Notes: a model not told the origin generated them from the sequence alone. A stretch of 64,000 nt of DNA from Fredinandcohnia onubensis (GCF_002734215.1 NZ_NSEB01000002.1:124001-188000), one strand, 5' to 3'; shown: positions 36,366-45,672, numbered from the stretch's first letter. Numbers and translations are program-made.

Positions 36366-37805
36366 ATGAATCAACAAGAATTAATAAACAAGGCCAATCA
36401 AGAAGTTGAGCGAAACAGAGAAATGGTAGAAAGTGATCCATATCGTTTACGATTTCATTTAATGCCTCCGGTTGGTTTGTTAAATGATCCAAATGGGTTT
36501 ATTCAATTTAAGGGAATTTACCACTTATTTTATCAGTGGAACCCTTTTGAAACGTCCCACGGTGCGAAATTTTGGGGACATTTTACCTCGAAGGATTTCA
36601 TAAACTGGGAGCATCAGCCAATTGCTCTAGCTCCAAGCGAATGGTATGAGAAAAATGGCTGTTATTCAGGAAGTGCCATTGAGCATGAAGGAAAAATGGT
36701 GTTATTTTATACAGGGAATGTGAAAGATGAAAATGGGGACCGTGAGACCTATCAATGTATGGCGGTTTCACAGGACGGGATTACGTTTGAGAAAAAGGGT
36801 CCAGTCATTCATCTCCCAGAAGGCTACACCGCCCATTTTCGTGACCCAAAGGTATGGAACAAGGATAATACGTGGTATATGGTGCTTGGAGCACAAGACG
36901 TTGACGAGCAAGGGAAGGTTGTTCTTTATTCTTCTGCAGACCTAAAGAATTGGGAGTTACTTGGTCCAATAACGGGTTCGTTTATGAATCAGTTAGGACC
37001 ATTCGGTTATATGTGGGAATGCCCAGATTTGTTCGAGTTAGACGGGAAGGATGTTCTGCTTGTTTCACCTCAAGGGCTTGACCCAGAGGGAGACTTATAT
37101 CAGAACTTATTCCAAGCGGGTTTTTTTGTTGGTGAGTTAGATTATGAAAAAGCTTCTTACCAGCATAGCTCTTTTACTGAATTAGATCGCGGCTTTGATT
37201 TCTATGCCCCGCAAACAACCGTTGATGAAAAAGGAAGAAGACTCCTTTTTGCATGGATGGGTATTACGGATGATTATGAAAAATATCAACCGACCATTGA
37301 AAAAGGTTGGATCCATGCGATGACCCTGCCACGTGTTCTTATGCGTAAAGGAGAAAAAGTTATTCAGCAGCCTGTGGAAGAGTTGCAGCAGTTACGTAAA
37401 AATGAAGTGACTTATAATGAGATTCAACTCACAACATCAAATGTTACCCTCGAAGGGATAAAAGGTGAAGCGGTTGAGCTCCTTCTTGATGAAATGAATT
37501 ACGAAGGGGATACCTTTGAAATTAACTTTCGAGGTGGAGCAAGGTTCGTATATTCTCTGAAAGTAGGAAAAATGAGCCTACACCGCGAAAACTTTAAGGA
37601 TGGAAGTATCGAATCACGCCATTGTATGATTGATGCGGTGAAGAAACTACATGTGTTTATAGATACTTCTTCGATTGAGATTTTTGTGAATGATGGGGAA
37701 GAAGTGTTTACCGCAAGATATTATCCCGACGCTGCGGATCATTCGATAACATTTTCAGCAGATGGGATGGTACAGTTTGATTTGAAGAAATGGGATTTGG
37801 GCTGA
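36366..37805 (+). CDS. scrB: Sucrose-6-phosphate hydrolase (GH32)
   Basis: 479 residues from the ATG at 36366 (TAAGGAG upstream). Five-bladed propeller of GH32 with nucleophile Asp41 in LLNDPNG, transition-state Asp160 in FRDPK and acid/base Glu218 in WECPDLF, followed by the C-terminal beta sandwich. It has no signal peptide, as expected for a cytoplasmic enzyme that cleaves sucrose-6-phosphate to glucose-6-phosphate and fructose. Confidence 0.94.
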   Translation: MNQQELINKANQEVERNREMVESDPYRLRFHLMPPVGLLNDPNGFIQFKGIYHLFYQWNPFETSHGAKFWGHFTSKDFINWEHQPIALAPSEWYEKNGCYSGSAIEHEGKMVLFYTGNVKDENGDRETYQCMAVSQDGITFEKKGPVIHLPEGYTAHFRDPKVWNKDNTWYMVLGAQDVDEQGKVVLYSSADLKNWELLGPITGSFMNQLGPFGYMWECPDLFELDGKDVLLVSPQGLDPEGDLYQNLFQAGFFVGELDYEKASYQHSSFTELDRGFDFYAPQTTVDEKGRRLLFAWMGITDDYEKYQPTIEKGWIHAMTLPRVLMRKGEKVIQQPVEELQQLRKNEVTYNEIQLTTSNVTLEGIKGEAVELLLDEMNYEGDTFEINFRGGARFVYSLKVGKMSLHRENFKDGSIESRHCMIDAVKKLHVFIDTSSIEIFVNDGEEVFTARYYPDAADHSITFSADGMVQFDLKKWDLG

Positions 37806-37806
37806 G

Positions 37807-38018
37807 GTACATGATCGGTGGGAAAAGGGTGGAAGCGTGTCCTGAGAGAGAGGTCTTGTAGTACATGCTAGGCGCTAAAAAGCTCAAGCGTGTCCCGCAA
37901 GAATGGTTTCGCGGTACATGCTCAACGTCAAAAGGCTCAAGCGTGTCCCGCAAGAATGAGTTCACGGTACATGCTCGACGCCAAAAGACTCAAGCGTGTA
38001 CTTTTAGCTACTAAAAAT
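37807..38018. repeat. 53-bp tandem repeat array B
   Basis: Four copies of a unit opening with GTACATG start at 37807, 37861, 37914 and 37967 (spacing 54, 53, 53). The middle copies share TCAAGCGTGTCCCGCAAGAAT almost unchanged; the first is the most diverged. The array fills the 239-bp gap between scrB and scrK and so lies inside the transcribed operon. Unit sequence is unrelated to array A, but the period is the same. Confidence 0.9.
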
Positions 38019-38044
38019 AAGTCTAAACGAAAGAAAGTGAAGCA

Positions 38045-38995
38045 ATGAAACAGGGTGTTATTTGTTTAGGTGAAGCATTAATCGATTTCATTCCACTTGA
38101 CCAAGACAATATGCAGTTTCTCAAGAGTCCTGGAGGTGCGCCGGCGAATGTTGCGGTAGGTACAGCAAGACTAGGTGCAAAGTCGTCCTTCATTGGGAAA
38201 GTTGGGGATGATGTTCTTGGCAATTTTTTAAAAGAAACCTTGGAGAACTATAATGTTCAAACGGAAACGATGTACCTTTCAAATGAAGTTCGTACAGCCA
38301 TTACGTTTGTTACATTGGGAGAAGACGGTGAGCGAGAGTTTTCGTTTTATATTGAAAAAAGTGCAGACCGCTTTTTAACTCCTGAAGAGATACCAGCGTC
38401 TCTTTTTGACGAGCATAATGTGTTCCACTTTGGTTCAATTTCTCTCATTGATGACCCAGCGGAGTCGGCGACGAAGAGGGCACTCCAACTGGCGAAGGAA
38501 AAAGATTTAGTCGTTTCTTACGATCCAAACTTCAGGCCAATGCTATGGAAGGATTTAGACACAGCGAAACAGAAAATCACTTCAATGCTCAGTGAGGCGG
38601 ATGTCGTGAAATTATCAGAGGTTGAATTAGAGTTTATTACCGGTGAGACGGATATTGAACGTGGTGTTACAAAACTAGCACAATACAATATTCCACTTTT
38701 GTTCATCACACTTGGTAAGGATGGAGTGCATGCTTTTTTTAAGGGTGAGTCCATTTTTGTGGAAGCAAGAAAGGTAAAAAGCGTGGATACAACAGGTGCA
38801 GGAGATGCGTTTGTGTCGGGATTACTGTACCAGTTCAGCCACAGGGATAAAAAGATAACGGAATATACGCTAGACGAAATCAAGGAAATGGCTATTTTTG
38901 CTAGTGTATCCGGTGCGCTTGCTGTCTCGCAAAAAGGAGCAATGACCGCATTGCCGACACTTGAGCAGGTACAATCATTTTTAGCTAAAAAATGA
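38045..38995 (+). CDS. scrK: Fructokinase (PfkB family)
   Basis: 316 residues. PfkB signature 1 in GGAPANVAVGTARLG and signature 2 with the catalytic Asp in DTTGAGDAFVSG; YDPNFRPMLW is typical of fructokinases. It phosphorylates the free fructose released by ScrB to fructose-6-phosphate. AGAAAGTGA lies upstream of the ATG. It is separated from scrB by the repeat array but has the same direction and pathway. Confidence 0.92.
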   Translation: MKQGVICLGEALIDFIPLDQDNMQFLKSPGGAPANVAVGTARLGAKSSFIGKVGDDVLGNFLKETLENYNVQTETMYLSNEVRTAITFVTLGEDGEREFSFYIEKSADRFLTPEEIPASLFDEHNVFHFGSISLIDDPAESATKRALQLAKEKDLVVSYDPNFRPMLWKDLDTAKQKITSMLSEADVVKLSEVELEFITGETDIERGVTKLAQYNIPLLFITLGKDGVHAFFKGESIFVEARKVKSVDTTGAGDAFVSGLLYQFSHRDKKITEYTLDEIKEMAIFASVSGALAVSQKGAMTALPTLEQVQSFLAKK

Positions 38996-39011
38996 GGTGG
39001 ATCCACTTTTT

Positions 39012-39083
39012 AATTGCGTTTTAATCAACGATAATTGCGTTTTATTTTTTGGATATACGTTTTATTTGTGGTAATTGCGTTTA
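39012..39083. repeat. Short repeats with 20-21 bp period
   Basis: AATTGCGTTTTA-like motifs: GCGTTT at 39016 and 39037, ACGTTT at 39057, GCGTTT at 39077, spaced 21, 20 and 20 bp, about two helical turns. They lie just after scrK and before its terminator. A GTGGATCCAC palindrome with T run directly after the scrK stop may be a first weak terminator. Confidence 0.7.
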
Positions 39084-39100
39084 TAGCCGTACTCAAACTC

Positions 39101-39136
39101 AAAAAAGGTGGATCCCAACCTGGGAATCCACCTTTT
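39101..39136. terminator. Bidirectional terminator scrK / M20 dipeptidase
   Basis: AAAAGGTGGAT / ATCCACCTTTT outer arms with inner CCA / TGG, A/T runs on both sides, between convergent genes. Confidence 0.85.
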
Positions 39137-39139
39137 CTC

Positions 39140-40513
39140 TTACAATGATTTCTCTAATTCAAACCAGTATATACATAGCGTTTCCAGCCCTTTGTCAAAG
39201 TTCTCGAGGTGGAAGTGCTCATTTGGTGCATGGAAGTTTTCAGTTGGAAGTCCGAATCCCATTAACACAATTGGTGCGTGTAAGACTTTATCTAGGGTTG
39301 AGATAATCGGCAATGTACCGCCGCCGCGTGTAAATGAGGTTGGCACCTTATATACTTGCTCATAAGCACGACTTGCTGCTTGAATCGCAGGGTGGTCAAA
39401 TGGTGTCACATATGGTGCACCTTTGTCAAAAAGCTGCAAGCTCACTTCAATTCCAACCGGTTTATTTTTTTCAATATGTTGTTTAAGTTGTTCGACAATC
39501 ACATCAGGATCTTGATTTGGGACAAGTCGACATGTGATTTTTGCATGTGCCTCTGAAGGGATAACGGTTTTGATACCTTCACCCTGGAACCCGCCGTAGA
39601 TTCCGTTTATATCAAGAGTAGGGCGGACCCATGTTCTCTCAAGATAGCTATGGCCCTTCTCTCCAAAAAGAGCAGGGACACCAAGCTCTTGACGTTGTTT
39701 TTCCTCATCAAAATTTAAATCCTCAAATGCTTGTTTTTCTTCCTCTGTTATCGGTAGAACGTCATCGTAGAACCCTTCAACAGTAATTTTTCCGTCTTCG
39801 TTATGGAAAGAATCTAGTAATTGAACAAGAGCATTAATAGGATTATGTACGCCACCACCATAGAGGCCAGAATGTAGGTCGCTTTTTGCACCTTTTACAT
39901 CAATTTGAAGGCCAGCAAGTCCTCGTACTCCATAGCTAATTGTCGGTTTTCCGCGTTCATTCATACTAGTATCAGAGACTACAATAACATCTGCAGCAAG
40001 AAGCTCTTTGTTTTCTTCAACAAATGCAGGAAGATTCGGACTTCCGATTTCCTCTTCACCTTCAATACAAAATTTGAAGTTGAGTGGCAGTTTTCCTTCC
40101 GTTTTTAAAATAGTTTCCAATGCCTTGAGATGAATAAATGTTTGACCTTTGTCATCGCTTGCTCCACGTGCATAGATTTTATCATCGCGAATTTCTGGCT
40201 CAAATGGAGGGCTGTCCCATAAATGAAGTGGGTCAACTGGCTGAACATCATAGTGTCCGTAAATCAAAACAGTTGGCTTTCCTTCCGCATGAAGCCAGTC
40301 CCCATATACAACTGGATGTCCTTCAGTAGGGTGAACGCTGACATTATTCATGCCAATGTTTCGTAGGCTCTGAGCAACCCATTCTGCAGTCGCGTTTACA
40401 TCTTCTTTGTGATCAGGTAATGCACTGATGCTAGGGATTGAAAGGAATTTGGAAAGTTCCTCTAAATGGGAGTCCCGGTTTTTTTTTAGATAGGTTTGGA
40501 TGTTCTTGTTCAA
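39140..40513 (-). CDS. M20 family dipeptidase
   Basis: 457 residues. TTG start with GAGGAGGAAAC upstream. Zinc-peptidase fold of M20 with the first metal histidine in IYGHYDVQPVDP, the bridging Asp in GASDDKGQ, the catalytic Glu pair in EGEEEIGSPN and the last ligand near the C-terminus in HAPNEHFHLEN. A dimerisation lid domain is inserted at about 180-345. Relatives cleave dipeptides of broad sequence in the cytoplasm. Monocistronic and divergent from the SpoIID-like gene. Confidence 0.88.
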   Translation of the reverse strand: MNKNIQTYLKKNRDSHLEELSKFLSIPSISALPDHKEDVNATAEWVAQSLRNIGMNNVSVHPTEGHPVVYGDWLHAEGKPTVLIYGHYDVQPVDPLHLWDSPPFEPEIRDDKIYARGASDDKGQTFIHLKALETILKTEGKLPLNFKFCIEGEEEIGSPNLPAFVEENKELLAADVIVVSDTSMNERGKPTISYGVRGLAGLQIDVKGAKSDLHSGLYGGGVHNPINALVQLLDSFHNEDGKITVEGFYDDVLPITEEEKQAFEDLNFDEEKQRQELGVPALFGEKGHSYLERTWVRPTLDINGIYGGFQGEGIKTVIPSEAHAKITCRLVPNQDPDVIVEQLKQHIEKNKPVGIEVSLQLFDKGAPYVTPFDHPAIQAASRAYEQVYKVPTSFTRGGGTLPIISTLDKVLHAPIVLMGFGLPTENFHAPNEHFHLENFDKGLETLCIYWFELEKSL

Positions 40514-40594
40514 AGTTGTTTCCTCCTCTTTTGATGTGTAATAGACAACTCTATTACATTATTTTACATCAATTAAATGAGTAGGGAAATAATT

Positions 40595-40633
40595 TAGAAT
40601 TTTATTAACTAAAACAAAAGAACTAAAATTCTA
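40595..40633. promoter_or_regulatory. Inverted repeat in divergent promoter region
   Basis: TAGAATTTTA / TAAAATTCTA arms of 10 bp, 19 bp apart, in the AT-rich 247-bp region between the dipeptidase and SpoIID-like genes. It could be an operator or only AT-rich chance. No strong SigA promoter was identified. Confidence 0.35.
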
Positions 40634-40760
40634 TTTCATAAAATGATACAAAAGTCTGAAGGTAAATTTCAATAATGTAAAGAAATAGAGTCTATAACTA
40701 AAATTTCTTTTCAATACACAAAGGGGCAGATTTAAAAACAATAGGGGAGTGGGGAAGTAT

Positions 40761-42533
40761 ATGCTGATTAGAAAGGCACGTAAGTTTTTAGGAGTTATGG
40801 TCATGATTGTTCTTGTAACAAGTCTTTTTTCACAGGTTGGACAAGCTTCAGCAGCTGAAGAAGAAAGATCATGGAAAGATTACACAGAAAAAATTATGGC
40901 GAAGGATAAAGAGAATGGAACCTTAGAACTAGAGCTTCAGGGTACCTTTAAGCTTGCGAAAAATTATGATGTTACTCTAAAAGGGGAAAACAGAGTGTAC
41001 CAAAAAGCTCTTGCGGATGTAAGAGTTGGTGCGGAAAATGTAACCGTTCGAGTGAATCACAAAAATGAAATTACGAAAATTTTTATCGATGGACCGACTC
41101 CAATTGAAACAATGAGGGTTGGGATTATGACATCAGGGTTCGCATCTGTTGACCACGATACAATTGTGTTAAGTTCTCAAGCGGGACTAGAAATTGTGGA
41201 TAAAGTTGGAGAGGAAGCCTTCACAATTCCAGCAAATGAGAAAGTAACCTTCACACCTTCTGAAAACGAAATCACATTAACGAGTGCGACTGGAGAGGTT
41301 TTATATACAACTCCGAACAGACTTTATGCTTTTACTGAAGAGGGAAGTAAAATTAAAGTTGAAAATATTACACGAGCAGGTGGAGACCAGTCCTACCGTG
41401 GGTTCTTTGAAGTAACGACATCTAATGCAGGAGATCAATTGAATTTAATCAATGAAGTTGATTTTGAGCAATACTTATATCAAGTGGTTCCGAGTGAAAT
41501 GCCTGCCTATTTTGGCGTAAATGCACTAAAGGCACAGGCAGTAGCGGCTAGAACCTATGCTATAGGCGATTACTTAAGTGACCGTTTTGCAAAGGACGGA
41601 TTTTTTGTATTAGACAGTGTCATGAGCCAGGTATATAACAATATTGCTGAAAATGATGCAACCACACAGGCTGTAAATGAAACAAAGGGAATTATTATGT
41701 TAGGTGAAGATGGAAGTTTAGTAGATGCACGATACTATTCAACCTCAGGGGGCTATGGTGCTTCTAAACATCAGGTATGGGCTGAAGCGGATGGCACATT
41801 CCCGAGTAAGGTTTTACCTTACTTAATTGCTCAGAGTCATACATTTGATCCAAATGATCCTAGTAAAATACTAGAAATTGATACGCAAAGTGAAGAAGAG
41901 ATTCTCGCATTCTATAAAACATTATCCCATACGGGGTACGATGGAAATTCACCATGGTTTAGATGGAAGACGAGTCTATCTAAGGAAGAGTTAGAGAATA
42001 CAATTAACGCTAACATTGTGAGTAGACAAGCAGCAGACCCTAAATTTGTGTTAACTCAAAATGAAGCGGGTGAGTTTGTAAGCCAGCCAATCCCTGCAGA
42101 AGGAATTGGAGAGTTCGTTAATATGTACGTTGCGAAGCGTGGTGACGGTGGAAATATCATGGAATTAGTCATCGAAGGTACAACAGGAACGTACAAAATC
42201 ATAAAAGAGTACAATATTCGTTTCACAATCAGACCATCTAATGCATTTACAAAAGGAGATACAGTTGTGTTGCATCGTGCTGTTGCAGGTAACTCAGATT
42301 ACACGGGCACACTTGACAACTACACAATCCTTCCATCAGCATTCTTTGGTTTTGAACTGGATGAAGAAAAGGGTGTAACTTTTTATGGAGGTGGAAATGG
42401 GCATGGAGTTGGTATGAGTCAATATGGCGCATACTATCTTGGAACTACTTTAGGATATGACTTTGATAGAATCCTAACATCCTATTATCCAAACATGTCT
42501 CTCCAGAATACATCTGTATTAACTCAAGAATAA
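40761..42533 (+). CDS. SpoIID/LytB domain protein, secreted (second copy)
   Basis: 590 residues from the ATG at 40761; a GTG at 40749 would add four residues. Signal peptide ends near QASAAEE (about 34). A domain of 200 residues precedes the SpoIID domain with FEQYLYQVVPSEMPAYFG (catalytic Glu), LKAQAVAARTYAI, DSVMSQVYNN and the C-terminal GGGNGHGVGMSQYGAYYLG. It is closer to SpoIID in its SEMP motif than the paralog at 26477. It probably cuts or modifies glycan strands. It lies directly upstream of the MurNAc salvage operon but has its own terminator. Confidence 0.88.
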   Translation: MLIRKARKFLGVMVMIVLVTSLFSQVGQASAAEEERSWKDYTEKIMAKDKENGTLELELQGTFKLAKNYDVTLKGENRVYQKALADVRVGAENVTVRVNHKNEITKIFIDGPTPIETMRVGIMTSGFASVDHDTIVLSSQAGLEIVDKVGEEAFTIPANEKVTFTPSENEITLTSATGEVLYTTPNRLYAFTEEGSKIKVENITRAGGDQSYRGFFEVTTSNAGDQLNLINEVDFEQYLYQVVPSEMPAYFGVNALKAQAVAARTYAIGDYLSDRFAKDGFFVLDSVMSQVYNNIAENDATTQAVNETKGIIMLGEDGSLVDARYYSTSGGYGASKHQVWAEADGTFPSKVLPYLIAQSHTFDPNDPSKILEIDTQSEEEILAFYKTLSHTGYDGNSPWFRWKTSLSKEELENTINANIVSRQAADPKFVLTQNEAGEFVSQPIPAEGIGEFVNMYVAKRGDGGNIMELVIEGTTGTYKIIKEYNIRFTIRPSNAFTKGDTVVLHRAVAGNSDYTGTLDNYTILPSAFFGFELDEEKGVTFYGGGNGHGVGMSQYGAYYLGTTLGYDFDRILTSYYPNMSLQNTSVLTQE

Positions 42534-42541
42534 AATGCATG

Positions 42542-42573
42542 AAACTGCTATCCAAAAAAGGGTGGCAGTTTTT
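42542..42573 (+). terminator. Terminator of the second SpoIID-like gene
   Basis: AAACTGCTATCC / GGGTGGCAGTTT arms, 12 pairs with two G-U, A6 loop, then TTTTT. Confidence 0.85.
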
Positions 42574-42610
42574 GTCGTTAAAATAATATTTTAATTAAAC
42601 ATAAAATATA

Positions 42611-42638
42611 TTGAAATATTATTTCTAATACGTATAAT
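42611..42638 (+). promoter_or_regulatory. Promoter and candidate MurR operator of the salvage operon
   Basis: TTGAAA (42611-42616), 16 bp, TATAAT (42633-42638). The -35 and spacer hold TTGAAATATTATTTCTAA, a dyad (GAAAT..ATTTC). A similar 18-mer (14 identities) stands before the next gene. This suits a repressor such as the RpiR/MurR protein encoded at the end of the operon. Confidence 0.65.
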
Positions 42639-42676
42639 TAAAGTAACGACCAATTGAAAATTGGGGGATATGAATC

Positions 42677-43651
42677 ATGTATGTTATGGGGATTGATGGA
42701 GGCGGGACGAAAACAAAAGGGGTCATTGCCGATGAATTTGGGAATGTCTTTGCAGAGGCATTGGTTGGGGCGACTAATCAAAATGGGGCTGACCATCATA
42801 GCATTGAAAAAGAGTTAGAGACCTTGTTTTCTTCCTTAAAAAGTCAACATAAAGAAGCATTTGAAAATCTTCATACGATCTTTGCTGGGGTAGCAGGCGT
42901 TGACCGCCCAGAGGCAAAGAAGATTATGGAGGGTATTCTAGTAAAACTCGCTCCATCACAGGCCAGGGTCATCATTGACAATGACGGGGTGAATGCTCTG
43001 TATTCTGGAACACTCGGGGCGCCGGGAATTGTCCAGATTTGCGGAACTGGTTCAATCACTTTTGGAGTGAACGATAAAGGTGAGCGAAAACGTGTTGGCG
43101 GTTGGGGGTATTTAATTGATGATGAAGGCAGTAGCTACGAACTTGGCAGGGAAGCATTACATTCCATTTTTAAGTCCTATGACAATCGAGGTCCTAAGAC
43201 GGTATTAACGGAAACGATCGTCCAGCATTTTCATATAACTGATCCTTCAGATTTAATTTCCGTAGTATATGGGGCTAAGCATCCACGAGAGATAATTGCA
43301 CCATTAAGTAAGTATGTTACAGAGGCTGCTGACCAAGATGATGAAGTGGCAAAGGAACTAATCCGAGAATCGGGAGCTAAAATTGCAAGCTCGATCCATC
43401 ATTTGTACAATCAGCTTTTTCCATCGAATGAAAGGGAAGTTCCAGTGGTGCTTGTAGGTGGCTTATTTACACGAAGTGATTTGTTTGTCCCTATTATTGA
43501 AGGGTTTTTGAAACATATTCAACTCCCAATCACACTTGTCAAACCTCTTATTGAACCTGTAGGTGGAGCGGTGGCTGCGGCACTTTATCACGCGGGAGGG
43601 AAACCTGATAAGAAATTTGTAGAAAAAATAAATGAAACAATAGTACAATAG
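42677..43651 (+). CDS. murK: N-acetylmuramic acid / N-acetylglucosamine kinase, MurK-like
   Basis: 324 residues of the BadF/BadG/BcrA ATPase (ASKHA) family. Phosphate-1 loop MGIDGGGTKTKGV, conserved GTGS in VQICGTGSITFG, GGWGYLIDDEGSSYELGREAL typical of the bacterial GlcNAc-kinase branch, and VVLVGGLF. In Clostridium acetobutylicum MurK phosphorylates MurNAc and GlcNAc brought in without phosphate and stands next to glmA, the same neighbour as here. First gene of the long salvage operon. Choice of MurNAc versus GlcNAc rests on context. Confidence 0.85.
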   Translation: MYVMGIDGGGTKTKGVIADEFGNVFAEALVGATNQNGADHHSIEKELETLFSSLKSQHKEAFENLHTIFAGVAGVDRPEAKKIMEGILVKLAPSQARVIIDNDGVNALYSGTLGAPGIVQICGTGSITFGVNDKGERKRVGGWGYLIDDEGSSYELGREALHSIFKSYDNRGPKTVLTETIVQHFHITDPSDLISVVYGAKHPREIIAPLSKYVTEAADQDDEVAKELIRESGAKIASSIHHLYNQLFPSNEREVPVVLVGGLFTRSDLFVPIIEGFLKHIQLPITLVKPLIEPVGGAVAAALYHAGGKPDKKFVEKINETIVQ

Positions 43652-43664
43652 TTTGATATTTTAG

Positions 43665-43704
43665 TTGAATTTTTATTTTAAAAATTTAAAATATTTGCTA
43701 TAAT
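43665..43704 (+). promoter_or_regulatory. Internal promoter with second candidate operator
   Basis: Extended -10 TGCTATAAT (43696-43704) without a good -35. Upstream TTGAATTTTTATTTTAAA (43665-43682) matches the motif before murK in 14 of 18 positions. It would let the rest of the operon be transcribed apart from murK. Confidence 0.55.
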
Positions 43705-43750
43705 ATGTTCAAATGGAAAAAATAGTAATGCGACTGACGGGGGAACCGTA

Positions 43751-44698
43751 ATGAAATATATACAGTTGGATGAGGAATGGGAATCACAAATCGTCAATCT
43801 TTGGAATCGTGAGCTTGGTTCTGATTTTCCGATGAGGGAAGAGCTTTTTAAACAAAATAGCACTCAAGATCCTCATGTACTTCTATCAGGTTCGTATCTT
43901 GCAGTAACCGAACAGAATAAACTCATTGGTTTTGTTATCACAAAATGTATCCAGGATAAAAAGGAGACACTTCTTAATCAAGATGTCGGGTGGATTCAAG
44001 TGTTGCTTGTTGACTCAGCGTTTCGTGAAAAAGGAATTGGAAGCGTTTTAGTAGAGAACGCTGAAAAAGCGCTACAAAAACAAGGCTGTAAAACAATTTA
44101 CCTTGGGTGTGACCCCGCACATTATTTTCCTGGAGTTCCACTCAGATTTGAGAATACAAAAAAATGGTTTGAAAAAAGAGGGTACCAAGCTTCTGGGATT
44201 GTCTCGGACTTGAATAGGACCTGTACACCTGATGAACAATTTGGGTTTCGTAAACCTATGGATATCGAGGTGTCCCTAGCAGAGGATAAGGATGAACTTC
44301 TTTCCTTCCTACATTGTTGTTTCCCTGGTAGATGGGAATATGAAGCAAAGCAATATTTCAATAACGGTGGAACGGGAAGGGAATTTGTTGTATTTCGAAA
44401 AGAAAAAAGGATTATTGGCTTCTGCCGGATTAACGATTCCAAGTCACCAATTATCGGCCCGAATGTATATTGGGCGCCTTTGTTCGAAGATGAAGTGGGT
44501 GGTGTTGGGCCACTTGGGATTGATAAGAATGAAAGAAAAAATGGGTATGGGCTAGCGATTGTAGAGGCGGGTATCTCTTTTCTAAGAGAAAGGCATATAG
44601 ATAACATCATTATTGATTGGACAGGATTACTAGACTTTTATAAAAAGATAGATTTCAAGGTTTGGAAACAATATCAGCAATATAGTAAACATATTTAG
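43751..44698 (+). CDS. Twin-GNAT acetyltransferase, GlmA-like
   Basis: 315 residues made of two GNAT domains (about 1-150 and 165-315). The first has an acetyl-CoA loop in DSAFREKGIGSVLVENAE, the second in GIDKNERKNGYGLAIVEAG. C. acetobutylicum GlmA, which re-acetylates glucosamine and glucosaminides from de-N-acetylated peptidoglycan, is also a two-GNAT-domain protein encoded beside murK. I therefore see this as a candidate amino-sugar N-acetyltransferase. Whether both halves are active cannot be told. Ribosome binding site GGGGGAACC; the next gene follows after 53 bp. Confidence 0.75.
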   Translation: MKYIQLDEEWESQIVNLWNRELGSDFPMREELFKQNSTQDPHVLLSGSYLAVTEQNKLIGFVITKCIQDKKETLLNQDVGWIQVLLVDSAFREKGIGSVLVENAEKALQKQGCKTIYLGCDPAHYFPGVPLRFENTKKWFEKRGYQASGIVSDLNRTCTPDEQFGFRKPMDIEVSLAEDKDELLSFLHCCFPGRWEYEAKQYFNNGGTGREFVVFRKEKRIIGFCRINDSKSPIIGPNVYWAPLFEDEVGGVGPLGIDKNERKNGYGLAIVEAGISFLRERHIDNIIIDWTGLLDFYKKIDFKVWKQYQQYSKHI

Positions 44699-44751
44699 TC
44701 CTTTCTAATGAAAGAAAAAGAAACCAGATAGGTTGGAAAGGCGTGGCGAAA

Positions 44752-45666
44752 TTGAAGGTTAATATAACATCATTAACAACAGAGCAACGAAATCAACGCT
44801 CCTTAAATATCGATCAACTTACGACATCCCAAATTATTGGGCTGATGAATGAGGAAGATGAAACAGTTTCAAAGGCTGTTCGAAAAGTTCTTCCTCAAAT
44901 TGATAAAGCAATTGAGGCAATCTATGCAACTTTAAAACAAAATGGAAGACTTTTTTATATAGGTGCCGGAACGAGTGGCAGACTTGGCGTTTTAGATGCA
45001 GCTGAATGTCCTCCTACATTTTGTACACCTCCGGAAATGGTTCAGGCCATCATGGCTGGTGGCGAATCAGCGATGTTTACAGCTGTTGAAGGCGCTGAGG
45101 ATGACCTTGATGGTGGTGCGAAGGATTTAGAAAAAAGAGGCTTTACGAAGAATGATATTTTAGTAGGCATTGCGGCAAGTGGCCGTACTCCTTATGTGAT
45201 TGGTGCCTTAAAATATGCTCAAAATCTCGGAGCCATTACGGTTTCGTTAGCCTGCAACGAGAATGCAGAAATCAGTAAATATGCGCATCATAGTATTGAG
45301 GTAATTGTGGGACCTGAAATTTTATCAGGGTCAACTCGGTTAAAGTCTGCAACCGCTCAAAAAATGATCTTAAATATGTTGTCAACAACCGCGATGATTA
45401 AGCTTGGTAAAGTATATGGAAACTTAATGGTCGATCTTCATGCTAGCAATTTAAAGCTCATTGAGCGAGCGAGAAGAATTGTCATGGATGTGACAGGAAT
45501 TACGTATCAGGAAGCCGAAGTCATACTCAATCAAACAAATCAAAAAGTAAAACCCGCAATTGTGATGGCATTAGCAGGTGTCTCATTGGAAAAGGCGAGC
45601 GAAGTAATTGATAGGGCGAATGGATTTACAAGAAAGGCGATTGAGTTAGCGAACGAAGGGAAGTGA
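44752..45666 (+). CDS. murQ: N-acetylmuramic acid 6-phosphate etherase
   Basis: 304 residues from the TTG at 44752, which is 10 bp from GGAAAGG; the GTG at 44743 is only 1 bp away from it. SIS-fold enzyme that removes D-lactate from MurNAc-6-phosphate to give GlcNAc-6-phosphate. Start LTTEQRNQRSLNID, sugar-phosphate site YIGAGTSGRLGVLDAAECPPTF, then AVEGAEDD and GIAASGRTPYV, as in B. subtilis and E. coli MurQ. The central enzyme of the operon, and the strongest evidence for MurNAc use. Confidence 0.97.
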   Translation: MKVNITSLTTEQRNQRSLNIDQLTTSQIIGLMNEEDETVSKAVRKVLPQIDKAIEAIYATLKQNGRLFYIGAGTSGRLGVLDAAECPPTFCTPPEMVQAIMAGGESAMFTAVEGAEDDLDGGAKDLEKRGFTKNDILVGIAASGRTPYVIGALKYAQNLGAITVSLACNENAEISKYAHHSIEVIVGPEILSGSTRLKSATAQKMILNMLSTTAMIKLGKVYGNLMVDLHASNLKLIERARRIVMDVTGITYQEAEVILNQTNQKVKPAIVMALAGVSLEKASEVIDRANGFTRKAIELANEGK

Positions 45667-45672
45667 CTTGAG

